Shown: positions 34,886-43,160 of the stretch, piece after piece | Layout: the number at the start of each line of letters is the position of its first letter | How positions within the stretch are numbered: position 1 is the stretch's first letter | Assembly (NCBI RefSeq): GCF_017643475.1 | Contig: NZ_JAEPNI010000003.1 | Location: 62,001-126,000 of the forward strand | Direction of reading: 5' to 3' | Length of the DNA: 64,000 nt | Source of the DNA: Maricaulis sp. | GTDB taxonomy: Bacteria > Pseudomonadota > Alphaproteobacteria > Caulobacterales > Maricaulaceae | Notes under the pieces: generated by a model | Databases searched by the model: none | What the model was told of the DNA's origin: nothing | Seen by the model: only the letters and a program-made list of their open reading frames with translations | Position numbers and translations under genes: made by a program

Positions 34886-36751
34886 ATGGGCCGTTTGTTG
34901 ATGGGCGTCGCTTCTGGCGCCCTGCTGATGGGCGCTGGCATCTATTTTTACCAGGGCGCGAATGAGGGTGATGCGGGCACACAGGCTGGCCCATCGACCA
35001 CAAGCAGCGATGCACCGCTGACCGTTGCGGATGCGGAGGCCTTTGTGGAGGGGGCTGAAGCCGAGTTCCGCGAGTTCGGCGAGTTTGCTGCGCGCACTGC
35101 CTGGGTTCAGAACAATTTTATCACTCATGACACCAACTGGTTGCTGCAGCGCATGGGCGCCCAGTCCACCGCGATGTCCGTGCGGTATGCGACCGAAGCC
35201 GGTCAATATGCTGATCTGGATCTTCCCGCTTCGCTCGAGCGAAAATTGACAGCGCTTCGGGCCGGCATCACCCTGCCCTCGCCCAATGACCCGGCTGCGG
35301 CAGCGCGCATGTCAGAGCTGACCACACGCATGGGCTCGTCCTACTCCTCCGGCCTGATGGAAATCGACGATGAGATGGTCGATCACAACGAGCTTGAAAA
35401 CATCATGCGGACCAGCCGCGATCCGGAATTCCTGGCCCATGTCTGGAATGGCTGGCGCGAGGCCTATGATCCCGAAGCCATGGCGCAGGACTATTCCGAA
35501 ATGGTCGAGATCGCCAATCAGGGCGCCCGCGATCTGGGATATGACAATCTCGCACAGATGTGGCTGTCCAATTACGACATGCCGGCTGACGAGATGGAAG
35601 CCGAGGTTGAACGCCTCTGGGGCCAGGTCGCGCCGTTCTACGAGGAACTTCACTGTCACGTCCGCTCGAACCTGAACGAGCTTTATGGCGACGAGGTTCA
35701 GCCTGCCACCGGTGCGATCCGCGCGGACCTCCTGGGGAATATGTGGGCACAGGGCTGGGGCTCACTCAGCGATGTCGCCGGTGTGGGTTCGGGTGAATCC
35801 GCCTACAATCTCAACGACCTTCTGGTCAACAACGGCTACACGGCCCACCAGATGGTTGAAGTGGCCGAGACCTTCTTTACGTCACTGGGCCTGGAGCCGC
35901 TTCCGGAAACCTTCTGGGAGCGTTCGCTGATCACCCAGCCCCGGGACCGCCAGGTGGCCTGTCACGCTTCGGCCTGGAACCTCGACAGCGTCGATGATCT
36001 GCGTATCAAGATGTGTACGCTCGTCAATGGCACTGATTTCGTGACGGTTCACCACGAGCTCGGCCACAACTTCTACCAGCGCGCCTATAACCACCAGGAC
36101 CTCCTGTTCCAGACCGGCGCCAATGACGGTTTCCATGAAGCAATCGGCGATTTCATCGCACTTTCCGTGACGCCGGAATATCTGGTCCAGATTGGCCTGC
36201 TCAATGAAGCCGACATGCCGGGTGCGGACGCGGATCTGAGCCTGTTGATGGATACGGCGCTCGACAAGATTGCCTTCCTGCCCTTCGCGGTAATGATGGA
36301 CCAGTGGCGCTGGCGCGTGCTGCGTGGCGAGATTCAGCCGGACGAATATAACTCTGCCTGGTGGGAGCTCAGAAACAGCTATCAGGGCATCACCCCGCCG
36401 GTGGAGCGCCCGGCAGACGCGTTCGACCCGGGTTCAAAATACCACATCGCCAACAACGTGCCGTATTTGCGTTATTTCCTTAGCCATATCCTGCAATTCC
36501 AGTTCCATCAGGCCGCCTGTGAAATGGCGGGCTGGGAAGGCCCGCTGCACCGGTGTTCGATCTATGGAAACGAGGAAGTCGGTGAACGCTTCAACGCCAT
36601 GATGGAGCTGGGCGCATCCCAGCCCTGGCCGGATGCGCTGGAAGCCTTTACCGGCACCCGTCAGATGGATGGCTCTGCAATCACGGCCTATTTCCAGCCA
36701 TTGATGGACCATCTGCGAGAGGAAAACGAAGGTCGTTCCTGCGGCTGGTAA
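34886..36751 (+). CDS. M2-family metallopeptidase (bacterial angiotensin-converting-enzyme homologue)
   Basis: The 621-residue peptidyl dipeptidase has an N-terminal signal or membrane anchor (LLMGVASGALLMGAGIYFY) and should act in the periplasm. The zinc site HELGH (H390-H394) with E418 in GFHEAIGD gives the M2 spacing HEXXH-x23-E; the HHELGHNFYQ sequence is close to ACE. FPTLK-like substrate blocks and C-terminal YLRYFLSHILQFQFH with the chloride-region residues are also family-like. It probably releases dipeptides from peptide C-termini. GAGGGG precedes the ATG. The M3 gene follows after 156 bases. Confidence 0.95.
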   Translation: MGRLLMGVASGALLMGAGIYFYQGANEGDAGTQAGPSTTSSDAPLTVADAEAFVEGAEAEFREFGEFAARTAWVQNNFITHDTNWLLQRMGAQSTAMSVRYATEAGQYADLDLPASLERKLTALRAGITLPSPNDPAAAARMSELTTRMGSSYSSGLMEIDDEMVDHNELENIMRTSRDPEFLAHVWNGWREAYDPEAMAQDYSEMVEIANQGARDLGYDNLAQMWLSNYDMPADEMEAEVERLWGQVAPFYEELHCHVRSNLNELYGDEVQPATGAIRADLLGNMWAQGWGSLSDVAGVGSGESAYNLNDLLVNNGYTAHQMVEVAETFFTSLGLEPLPETFWERSLITQPRDRQVACHASAWNLDSVDDLRIKMCTLVNGTDFVTVHHELGHNFYQRAYNHQDLLFQTGANDGFHEAIGDFIALSVTPEYLVQIGLLNEADMPGADADLSLLMDTALDKIAFLPFAVMMDQWRWRVLRGEIQPDEYNSAWWELRNSYQGITPPVERPADAFDPGSKYHIANNVPYLRYFLSHILQFQFHQAACEMAGWEGPLHRCSIYGNEEVGERFNAMMELGASQPWPDALEAFTGTRQMDGSAITAYFQPLMDHLREENEGRSCGW

Positions 36752-36907
36752 TCTCTCCGACGCATTAAGATTGAGTCACAGACGGCTCGACACATTGCGC
36801 GCGTTATAGTGTAACGTTAGGTTTGCGATCATTTCTCCGATCGGATTCCGGACCTTGCCAAACGCCGCAATGTGCCGGGCCGTTCGCTTGTCTATTGGGG
36901 TGAAACT

Positions 36908-39097
36908 TTGAAACCAGTATTCATGGCTAGCGTCGCCAGCCTGGCGCTCCTGACCGCTTGCGGCCAGGTCAACACCGGAACCGATGCCGAAACGTCCGCC
37001 AATGCGGACGCCAGCAGCGAAGTTGCAGCCGACGTCAATGTCGCCAGCAATCCCTTCCTGGAAGACGGGTGGGATACACCGTTCGGCACGCCGCCTTTTG
37101 ACCGCATTGAAAACGAGCATTTTGCACCGGCATTCGACGCTGGCATTGCTGAGTCCCGCGCGGAATTCGCTGCCATCGTCGAAAACGCTGACGCTCCGAC
37201 CTATGAGAACACGATTATCGCCATGGAGCGTCTCGGTTCGTCCCTGTCGCGTGTGCAGTCAGTCTTCTTCGCGCTTGCCAGCGCACACACCAATGAGACC
37301 ATCCAGACGCTGTCCCGGGAATATTCCTCGCAATTCTCCGCACTGGGCAATGACATCTCCCTGGACGGGCGGCTGTGGGAACGCATTAACACGCTCTACG
37401 AGACGCGCGACAGCCTGGGTCTGGATGCAGACCAGATGCGGGTTCTCGAACTCTATCACCGTGACTTTGTCCGCGCCGGCGCCCTGCTGAACGACGCCGC
37501 CAAGGAACGCCTGGCCGAGCTGAACACTCAGATTTCCGGACTGACGGTCGCCTATGGCCAGAATCTGCTGGCAGAAAACAATGGCTATGAGCTGGTCATC
37601 ACCGACGAGGCTGATCTGGCCGGCCTGCCGGATGGGATCCGCGCTGCCGGTGCCCGCGAAGCTGCTCGCCGTGGATATGAGAACTCCTGGGTCTTCACGA
37701 CCTCCCGCTCCTCCATCACGCCTTTCCTGACCTTCGCGGAAAACCGAGAGCTGCGTGAGGATATCTACAACGGCTATGTCATGCGTGGCTTCGCCGGCGG
37801 TGACAGCGACAATCAGGAAGAAGCGATCGAGATCGCTCGCCTGCGTGCTGAACGCGCCGAGTTGCTCGGTTATGCAAATCACGCGTCCTACCAGCTTGAA
37901 ACACGCATGGCGCAGAACCCGGACAATCTCTCCGATTTCCTCAACCAGATCTGGGAGCCGGCCTTGGCCCGCGCACGCGAAGAGCGTGACGACATGCAGG
38001 CCATGATCGATGCGGAAGGCGGCGACTTTCAGCTCGCGGCCTGGGACTGGTGGTATTATTCCGAAAAGGTTCGCCAGGCGCGTTACTCTCTCAATGAGGA
38101 AGAGGTTCGCCAGTACTTCGTGCTCGAGAATGTTCGCAATGCTGCGTTCGAAGTTGCCAACCGTCTCTGGGGCCTAACCTTCCATCCGGTCGAGGACGCA
38201 CAGGTCTTCATCGACGGCGTTGAAGTCTGGGAAGTTCGCGAAGCGGACGGCACCCATGTCGGCGTCTTCTACGGTGACTTCTTCGCCCGCCCGACCAAGC
38301 GTGGCGGTGCGTGGATGAACAGCTTCCGCGGGCAGCAGAATATCGATGGTGAAAACCAGCGCCCGGTCGTAGGCAATTACCTCAACCTCTCGCCGCCGGC
38401 AGAAGGTGATCCGGCGCTGATGAGTTTCAACGAGGTCTCCACCCTCTTCCACGAATTCGGCCACGCCCTGCACGGCCTTCTGTCCGAGCAACGCTATCCG
38501 CGCATTTCCGGTGTCACCGGTCCGCGCGACTACACCGAATTCCCAGCCCAGATCTATGAACACTGGGCGGCCGCTCCGGAAGTCATGCGTGAATTCTTCA
38601 CCCACGCTGAAACCGGTGAGACCATTCCGGACGAGCTGATGGAACGCCTGCAGGCAGCAGCCACCTTCAACCAGGGTTTCGCAACCACGGAATACATGGC
38701 CGCTTCGCTGCTCGATCTCGCCTGGCACTCGTTGAGCCCGGAGGAGATCCCGGAAGACGCGCTGGAGTTCGAGACCCGAGTGCTCGATGATATCGGCATG
38801 ATGGAAGAGATCGCGCCGCGTTATCGCTCGACGTACTTCTCACACATCTTCGCGGGTGGTTATTCTGCCGGTTATTACGCCTATATCTGGTCAAACCTGC
38901 TGGACGCTGACGGATTTATTCCGTTCCGCGAAAACGGTCTGTATGACGAGACCTATGCCCAGCGTCTGCGCGAGAACGTCTATGGCGCCGGCGGCATCCG
39001 CCCAGCCCTGGATCTCTACGTCTCTTTCCGCGGTCAGGAACCAACCATCGAGCCGCTGCTCGAAGGTCGTGGCCTGATCGAGAGCGAAAGCGAGTAA
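36908..39097 (+). CDS. M3-family metallopeptidase lipoprotein (Dcp/oligopeptidase A type)
   Basis: The product is a 729-residue thimet-like oligopeptidase. The zinc site is FHEFGH (H515, E516, H519) with E544 in DYTEFPAQIYEHW. The preceding domain has the family helices and the C-terminus contains FAGGYSAGYYAYIWSNLLDAD. I place the start at TTG 36908: GGGGTGA lies just upstream and it yields a lipoprotein signal KPVFMASVASLALLTAC with lipobox LTAC (Cys about residue 18). ATG at 36923 would leave a very short signal. The enzyme is thus probably membrane-anchored in the periplasm or outer membrane and digests peptides alongside the M2 enzyme. Confidence 0.94.
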   Translation: MKPVFMASVASLALLTACGQVNTGTDAETSANADASSEVAADVNVASNPFLEDGWDTPFGTPPFDRIENEHFAPAFDAGIAESRAEFAAIVENADAPTYENTIIAMERLGSSLSRVQSVFFALASAHTNETIQTLSREYSSQFSALGNDISLDGRLWERINTLYETRDSLGLDADQMRVLELYHRDFVRAGALLNDAAKERLAELNTQISGLTVAYGQNLLAENNGYELVITDEADLAGLPDGIRAAGAREAARRGYENSWVFTTSRSSITPFLTFAENRELREDIYNGYVMRGFAGGDSDNQEEAIEIARLRAERAELLGYANHASYQLETRMAQNPDNLSDFLNQIWEPALARAREERDDMQAMIDAEGGDFQLAAWDWWYYSEKVRQARYSLNEEEVRQYFVLENVRNAAFEVANRLWGLTFHPVEDAQVFIDGVEVWEVREADGTHVGVFYGDFFARPTKRGGAWMNSFRGQQNIDGENQRPVVGNYLNLSPPAEGDPALMSFNEVSTLFHEFGHALHGLLSEQRYPRISGVTGPRDYTEFPAQIYEHWAAAPEVMREFFTHAETGETIPDELMERLQAAATFNQGFATTEYMAASLLDLAWHSLSPEEIPEDALEFETRVLDDIGMMEEIAPRYRSTYFSHIFAGGYSAGYYAYIWSNLLDADGFIPFRENGLYDETYAQRLRENVYGAGGIRPALDLYVSFRGQEPTIEPLLEGRGLIESESE

Positions 39098-39116
39098 GCT
39101 GTCACCGCTATCCGAG

Positions 39117-39150
39117 AAAAGCCCCGGTTCATCGAGCCGGGGTTTTTTTT
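39117..39150. terminator. Intrinsic terminator, probably bidirectional
   Basis: A hairpin GCCCCGGTTC-ATC-GAGCCGGGG with one G-T wobble is preceded by AAAA and followed by eight T. It ends the M3 peptidase transcript and also sits right after the convergent HupE/UreJ-like gene, whose stop is at 39152-39154. Confidence 0.92.
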
Positions 39151-39151
39151 G

Positions 39152-39913
39152 TTATCCGCCGAGAAAGACGCGCTCGATGGTCCACCAGATGGCCATCAAT
39201 GCGATGGCACCGTTGGCGCCGCGAACCAGCGAGCTGCGATACCAGTCCTGTTCGAAAAACCAACGCAGGGCAAAATACATTGCTGCGATGATGGTCAGCT
39301 GTCCCAGTTCAACCCCGACGTTGAAACTCACCAGCGCGGGAACCAGCGCACTTCCAGGCAATCCGAGCTCAGATAACACGCCGGCAAAACCCAGCCCGTG
39401 AAACAGCCCGAAGCCGAAGACCACCAAGGGGCGCCATTTCTGCATGTCCTTGAAAAGAATGTTCTCGACAGCCACAAAAGCTATCGAAAGCGCGATGATC
39501 GGCTCGACGATTTGGCCCGGCACGACAATCAGTCCTGAAATCGCCAACCCCAACGTGATCGTATGCGCGATCGTGAAGCTCGAAACCTGCAGCACCAGCG
39601 GTTTCAGACGTGTAGAGGCGAAAAACAGCGCACACACGAACAAGATATGATCCAACCCCTTGGGGAGGATGTGCTCAAACCCCAGCTTCACGTAAAGCGC
39701 TATCGTCTCCCACAGGCCGCGTTCCAGCGTGACGTCGAATCCCAGTGCGGCTTCTCCAGAAGGCAACTCGCTGTCCATGCTTTCCAGTGCCGCACAGAGA
39801 TCCGGGTCCAGCCGACAGATTTCGTCCTCGGGGTGCGCCCAGGCAGTTGCCGCGCCCAGCACCATCAGTCCAAGCATCAGAACGAGGGAGCTGAGCACAA
39901 AAATTCTTGGCAT
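39152..39913 (-). CDS. HupE/UreJ-like membrane protein (copy 1, with signal peptide)
   Basis: The 253-residue polytopic protein has an N-terminal signal (cleavage near AWAH), a periplasmic segment (about 26-75) and six or so membrane helices. It carries the HupE/UreJ pattern of conserved His and Glu: GFEHILPKGLDHILF, FTIAHTITL, IVEPIIALSIAFVAVEN, FGLFHGLGFAGVL and FNVGVELGQL. HupE/UreJ relatives are thought to move nickel or other metals, but no hydrogenase or urease genes are nearby. A paralogue lies at 41613-42197 in the same orientation. GGAGG precedes the ATG. Confidence 0.85.
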   Translation of the reverse strand: MPRIFVLSSLVLMLGLMVLGAATAWAHPEDEICRLDPDLCAALESMDSELPSGEAALGFDVTLERGLWETIALYVKLGFEHILPKGLDHILFVCALFFASTRLKPLVLQVSSFTIAHTITLGLAISGLIVVPGQIVEPIIALSIAFVAVENILFKDMQKWRPLVVFGFGLFHGLGFAGVLSELGLPGSALVPALVSFNVGVELGQLTIIAAMYFALRWFFEQDWYRSSLVRGANGAIALMAIWWTIERVFLGG

Positions 39914-40164
39914 TCATGCCTCCGAAGGGTGGTCGCGCGCCGCCGAAGCGCGGTGGAAACTCCGCGTTACCTTATAACGGGAGCACAGTTATTTGGAGTA
40001 TCCACTACACTTGGGGATGCCGCTGCCGGAACCATTCGAAACCAAAGCAAGCAGCGGAAAATTATACGAAAACCGACCCTGCTGGCTTTCGTTCACTAGA
40101 ACGCCTCGACGAGTTGCTCAAATTTAATGTGACTCCACAATATCATATGAGACATGATTGTCTC
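39914..40164. other. Divergent intergenic region between the HupE-like and TetR genes
   Basis: This 251-base region is A/T-richer than its surroundings and holds the promoters of both neighbours. TTGCTC (40114-40119) with CAATAT (40138-40143), 18 bases apart, is a weak candidate promoter for the TetR gene. The frame of the TetR gene is open across the region, but the translation there is not protein-like. Confidence 0.45.
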
Positions 40165-40166
40165 AT
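40147..40166 (+). promoter_or_regulatory. Palindromic operator overlapping the TetR-family start codon
   Basis: Arms ATGAGACA (40147-40154) and TGTCTCAT (40159-40166) form a perfect 8-bp inverted repeat around TGAT. The right arm contains the first two bases of the ATG at 40165. It is a typical size for a TetR-dimer operator, so autoregulation of the TetR-desaturase pair is likely. No Shine-Dalgarno is visible before the ATG. Confidence 0.65.
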
Positions 40167-40722
40167 GAATGATCCAATCAGACCCACCGCCAAAAATGCT
40201 ATTATGGAAGCCGGTTTCCGACTTTTGTCAGCCGAGCCATCAAGCTCTCTGTCCCGCATCGCTGAACACGCCGGTGTCGGGAGAGCCACATTGCACCGTC
40301 ACTTTACTTGCAGGGACGAGCTTCTGCGGAAGCTTGCCATGCGCGCTTATGAAGAGATGGACGAGGCTGCGGAAAGCGCGGCAGAACACGCGCCTAGCTA
40401 TTCTGCCGCTCTCAAGAATATTCTGGACGCCCTCATCCCTCTCGGTGATCGCCACGGCTTTCTCGCACATTTTGGGCTCGAGGATGATGCAGAGCTGAAA
40501 AATGAAATTGCGCGCCAGGCTGAGGAAACGCGCGATCTGATCGACGCGGCTCGCGGGGAAGGACTGTTCGACCCTGCCATTCCAACAAGCTGGATCGAGC
40601 GCATGTACGACGCCGCGGTCATGGCCGGCTGGGAAAGCATGCGTGCCGAGGAAACAACCCTGAACCAGGCCAGCGAACTCGCCTGGAACAGCCTCATCAA
40701 GGGTGTAGGAGCGAAATCATGA
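40165..40722 (+). CDS. TetR/AcrR-family transcriptional regulator
   Basis: The 185-residue protein has an N-terminal TetR helix-turn-helix (AIMEAGFRLLSAEPSSSLSRIAEHAGVGRATLHRHF) and a helical ligand-binding domain ending AWNSLIKGVGAKS. It probably represses itself and the desaturase gene, whose ATG overlaps its stop (ATGA at 40719-40722). An in-frame ATG at 40147 is possible; 40165 gives the more usual start MNDPIRPTAKNA. The palindrome covering the start supports autorepression. The ligand is unknown; the partner suggests a lipid. Confidence 0.88.
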   Translation: MNDPIRPTAKNAIMEAGFRLLSAEPSSSLSRIAEHAGVGRATLHRHFTCRDELLRKLAMRAYEEMDEAAESAAEHAPSYSAALKNILDALIPLGDRHGFLAHFGLEDDAELKNEIARQAEETRDLIDAARGEGLFDPAIPTSWIERMYDAAVMAGWESMRAEETTLNQASELAWNSLIKGVGAKS

Positions 40723-41603
40723 ACGGTGATGCAATTGAGTATCTGGGCAGCCAAATTGATGATGCTTTCTTCCTTCTCGGCGCAGCCATCCTGCTGATCG
40801 AGCTGGTGACCGGTGTCTTCACGAAGAAGATGACCGGCCGGACCCTGCTGGACATGATCGCCAATATCTCGACCCAGATTCCCTATCTGGCCTTCGAAAT
40901 ATTTGTGATGGGATTTGTGTATCTCGGCTTTGTCGCCATCAATGCGAACTTCGTCAGCTGGGATATTCCAGTGACGCTATGGAGCGTGGTTCTCGCGCTC
41001 CTGGTCGCCGACTTCACCTATTATTGGGAACACCGAATGGCGCATGAAATCCGTCTGTTGTGGACCCAGCATGCCGTGCATCACTCTTCTCGCTTCATGA
41101 ACATCAGCGTGGCGATCCGCTTCGGGCCGTTTGAGAGCCTGACATCAGCGATCTTCCATCTGCCCATGCTGTTCATGGGCTTTCATCCAGGCGTCGTCTT
41201 CTTCTCGATCGTCGTGGTGCAGGCCTATCAGACCTGGATCCACACCGAATTGGTCGGCAAGCTGGGCGTGCTGGACGGCATCCTGAACACACCCGCCAAT
41301 CACCGGGTCCACCACGGCTGTGACGACAAGTATATCGACAGGAATTACGGCGGCATCCTGATCATCTGGGACCGCATCTTCGGCACCTATCAGCGCGAAG
41401 AGGAAACCCCGCACTACGGCCTGGCGCGCGACTTTAACAGCGTCAATCCGCTGGCCGTCTGGTTCTCGGAACTTCCGGGCCTCTTCAGGGACCTCGGCTC
41501 GGCCCGCAATGCCGGAGAATGGTGGGGGTATCTTTCGAAGCGACCCGGATGGGCGCCTGAAAATGGCTCTGCCAAGCGTCAGATGGAAGGGCCGGCTGAA
41601 TAG
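40719..41603 (+). CDS. Sterol desaturase/fatty-acid hydroxylase-family protein
   Basis: The 294-residue integral membrane di-iron oxygenase has the histidine clusters of the family: YYWEHRMAHE (HxxxH), QHAVHHSS (HxxHH) and NHRVHHGCD (HxxHH), plus EETPHYGL. It should hydroxylate or desaturate a lipid at the inner membrane. AGGAG precedes the ATG, and the start overlaps the TetR stop. The C-terminus (GWAPENGSAKRQ) is soluble. Substrate is not predictable; hopanoid, carotenoid or fatty acid are all possible. Confidence 0.9.
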   Translation: MNGDAIEYLGSQIDDAFFLLGAAILLIELVTGVFTKKMTGRTLLDMIANISTQIPYLAFEIFVMGFVYLGFVAINANFVSWDIPVTLWSVVLALLVADFTYYWEHRMAHEIRLLWTQHAVHHSSRFMNISVAIRFGPFESLTSAIFHLPMLFMGFHPGVVFFSIVVVQAYQTWIHTELVGKLGVLDGILNTPANHRVHHGCDDKYIDRNYGGILIIWDRIFGTYQREEETPHYGLARDFNSVNPLAVWFSELPGLFRDLGSARNAGEWWGYLSKRPGWAPENGSAKRQMEGPAE

Positions 41604-41610
41604 CCGGCTC
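41589..41610. terminator. Hairpin between convergent genes, weak terminator
   Basis: GCCGGCT (41591-41597) and AGCCGGC (41602-41608) form a 7-bp stem around GAAT and include the desaturase stop codon. No T-run follows, so termination efficiency is doubtful. Confidence 0.45.
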
Positions 41611-41612
41611 CC

Positions 41613-42197
41613 CTAGCCTCCCAGAAACACGCGTTCGATCGTCCACCACAGCGCCATCAGCGCGATGAGACCAGTGCCCCCCAGACGGAGATAATTATAG
41701 GCAGGCTTCTCGCGCCACCAGAACACGGCGATCCACGCCATGGCCAGGATCGACAATTGCCCCAGCTCAACCCCGACATTGAAGCTGATAAGCGCGGCTG
41801 CCAGATCGCCTTCCGGCAAGCCCAGCTCACCCAATACGCCCGCGAACCCCAAGCCGTGAAAGAGCCCGAAGGCGAAAACCAGCGCGGGGCGCCATTTCTG
41901 GACATCCTTGAAGACGATGTTCTCGATCGCCACGAAGGCGATGGACAGCGCGATTATCGGCTCGACTATACTGCCCGGCAGGCTGACATGGCCCAACGTG
42001 GCCAGGGCCAGCGTGATCGTGTGGGCCAGGGTGAAAGCGGAGACCTGCCAGATCAGGTCCTTCCATTTTGATGATGCGAGAAAGAGAGCCAGGACAAAAA
42101 GAATATGGTCCAGGCCCAGCGGCAGGATGTGCTCGTAACCCAGCTTGAGATAAAGCCAAATCACGTCCCAAACCGTCTGTTCCACAGCATCCAGCAT
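41613..42197 (-). CDS. HupE/UreJ-like membrane protein (copy 2, without signal peptide)
   Basis: The 194-residue polytopic protein is a clear paralogue of the product at 39152-39913. It has the same His/Glu blocks (GYEHILPLGLDHILF, FTLAHTITL, EPIIALSIAFVAIEN, FGLFHGLGFAGVL, FNVGVELGQL) and the same end IERVFLGG. It lacks the periplasmic N-terminal segment and signal peptide. The start at 42197 has AGGGTGAG just upstream; ATGs at 42236-42239 would add 14 residues. Role as for copy 1: possible metal transport, unproven. Confidence 0.84.
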   Translation of the reverse strand: MLDAVEQTVWDVIWLYLKLGYEHILPLGLDHILFVLALFLASSKWKDLIWQVSAFTLAHTITLALATLGHVSLPGSIVEPIIALSIAFVAIENIVFKDVQKWRPALVFAFGLFHGLGFAGVLGELGLPEGDLAAALISFNVGVELGQLSILAMAWIAVFWWREKPAYNYLRLGGTGLIALMALWWTIERVFLGG

Positions 42198-42218
42198 AGC
42201 ACTCACCCTTGATCGCGC

Positions 42219-42285
42219 TTGACGGATCGATGTCATCACGCGAAATTATTTTAGTTCTAAATTATCTCCGACTCGCAGTCCTGCG
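42219..42285 (+). promoter_or_regulatory. Candidate promoter/operator region of the kyn-anthranilate unit
   Basis: This A/T-rich gap before kynA contains TTGACG (42219-42224) with AAATTA 18 bases downstream. It also has two short inverted repeats with 2-base spacers: TTTAG-TT-CTAAA (42250-42261) and CGCAG-TC-CTGCG (42274-42285). The first is a reasonable size and position for a MarR-dimer site, and a MarR gene lies within the unit. This is by eye only. Confidence 0.4.
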
Positions 42286-42302
42286 ATGTCGATTTCACAG
42301 GC

Positions 42303-43157
42303 ATGAATATGACCGACACCTTCTCCTCGCAAGTCGATGTCTCTGATGAAGATATTCATTGGGATTTCAAGGACGACATGTCCTACGGCAAGTATCTCCG
42401 TCTGGACACCATCCTGTCCCAGCAGGAATTGCTGACCGGCGAGCATGACGAGATGTTGTTCATCGTCATCCACCAGGTCGCCGAATTGTGGATGAAGCTG
42501 GTGATCCACGAGATTGAGGCTGCCTCCCGCCGTATTGCGCAGAACGAGGTCGGACCGGCGCTGAAGATGCTGACGCGGGTGTCGCGCACCCAGGAACAAC
42601 TGATCGAGGCCTGGTCGGTTCTGGCGACCATGACCCCTGCTGATTACCTGGTTTTCCGCGACAAGCTGGGCCACAGCTCGGGTTTCCAGTCCTATCAATA
42701 TCGCACAATCGAATTCCGCCTGGGCAACAAGAACGCCGCCATGGCGCGCGTGCACAAGGATAATCCGGTTGCCCACGCCATGGTCACCGAAGCACTGACC
42801 AAGCCCAGCATCTGGGATGAGACGCTCGCCTTCCTCGCCCGCAAGGGATACGAGGTTCCGAAGGACCGGCTGGAGCGTGACTGGAGCGAAGCCTACGAGG
42901 CGAGCGAACAGGTCGAGGCGGTCTGGCGCGAGATCTACGCTAACAGCGAGAAACACTGGGAAGCCTATGAACTCGGCGAGAAACTCGTCGACGTCGAGCA
43001 CAAGTTCCAGCAATGGCGTTTCAATCACATGAAAACTGTCGAGCGTATCATCGGCTTCCGCAAGGGCACTGGCGGCACAGCCGGTGTGGGCTATCTGGTC
43101 AGGGCCCTGGATCTTCGTTTCTTCCCGGAAATCTGGACCGTGCGGACGCTGCTCTGA
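42303..43157 (+). CDS. kynA: Tryptophan 2,3-dioxygenase
   Basis: The 284-residue heme enzyme opens the indole ring of L-tryptophan to N-formylkynurenine. Seen are YGKYLRLDTILSQQ, FIVIHQVAELWMKLVIHE (active-site His and substrate pocket), YQYRTIEFRLG with the carboxylate-binding Arg, and the axial heme His in RFNHMKTVERIIG near residue 240. The C-terminal GTGGTAGVGYL binds the ammonium group. It opens the kynurenine genes; kynB follows after 3 bases. ATGs at 42303 and 42309 are both possible starts. Confidence 0.97.
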   Translation: MNMTDTFSSQVDVSDEDIHWDFKDDMSYGKYLRLDTILSQQELLTGEHDEMLFIVIHQVAELWMKLVIHEIEAASRRIAQNEVGPALKMLTRVSRTQEQLIEAWSVLATMTPADYLVFRDKLGHSSGFQSYQYRTIEFRLGNKNAAMARVHKDNPVAHAMVTEALTKPSIWDETLAFLARKGYEVPKDRLERDWSEAYEASEQVEAVWREIYANSEKHWEAYELGEKLVDVEHKFQQWRFNHMKTVERIIGFRKGTGGTAGVGYLVRALDLRFFPEIWTVRTLL

Positions 43158-43160
43158 TCC

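Noticed and set aside
39907-40164. An 86-residue extension upstream of the TetR helix-turn-helix
   Set aside because: Its composition is not protein-like and it covers the promoter region and start of the divergent HupE-like gene.
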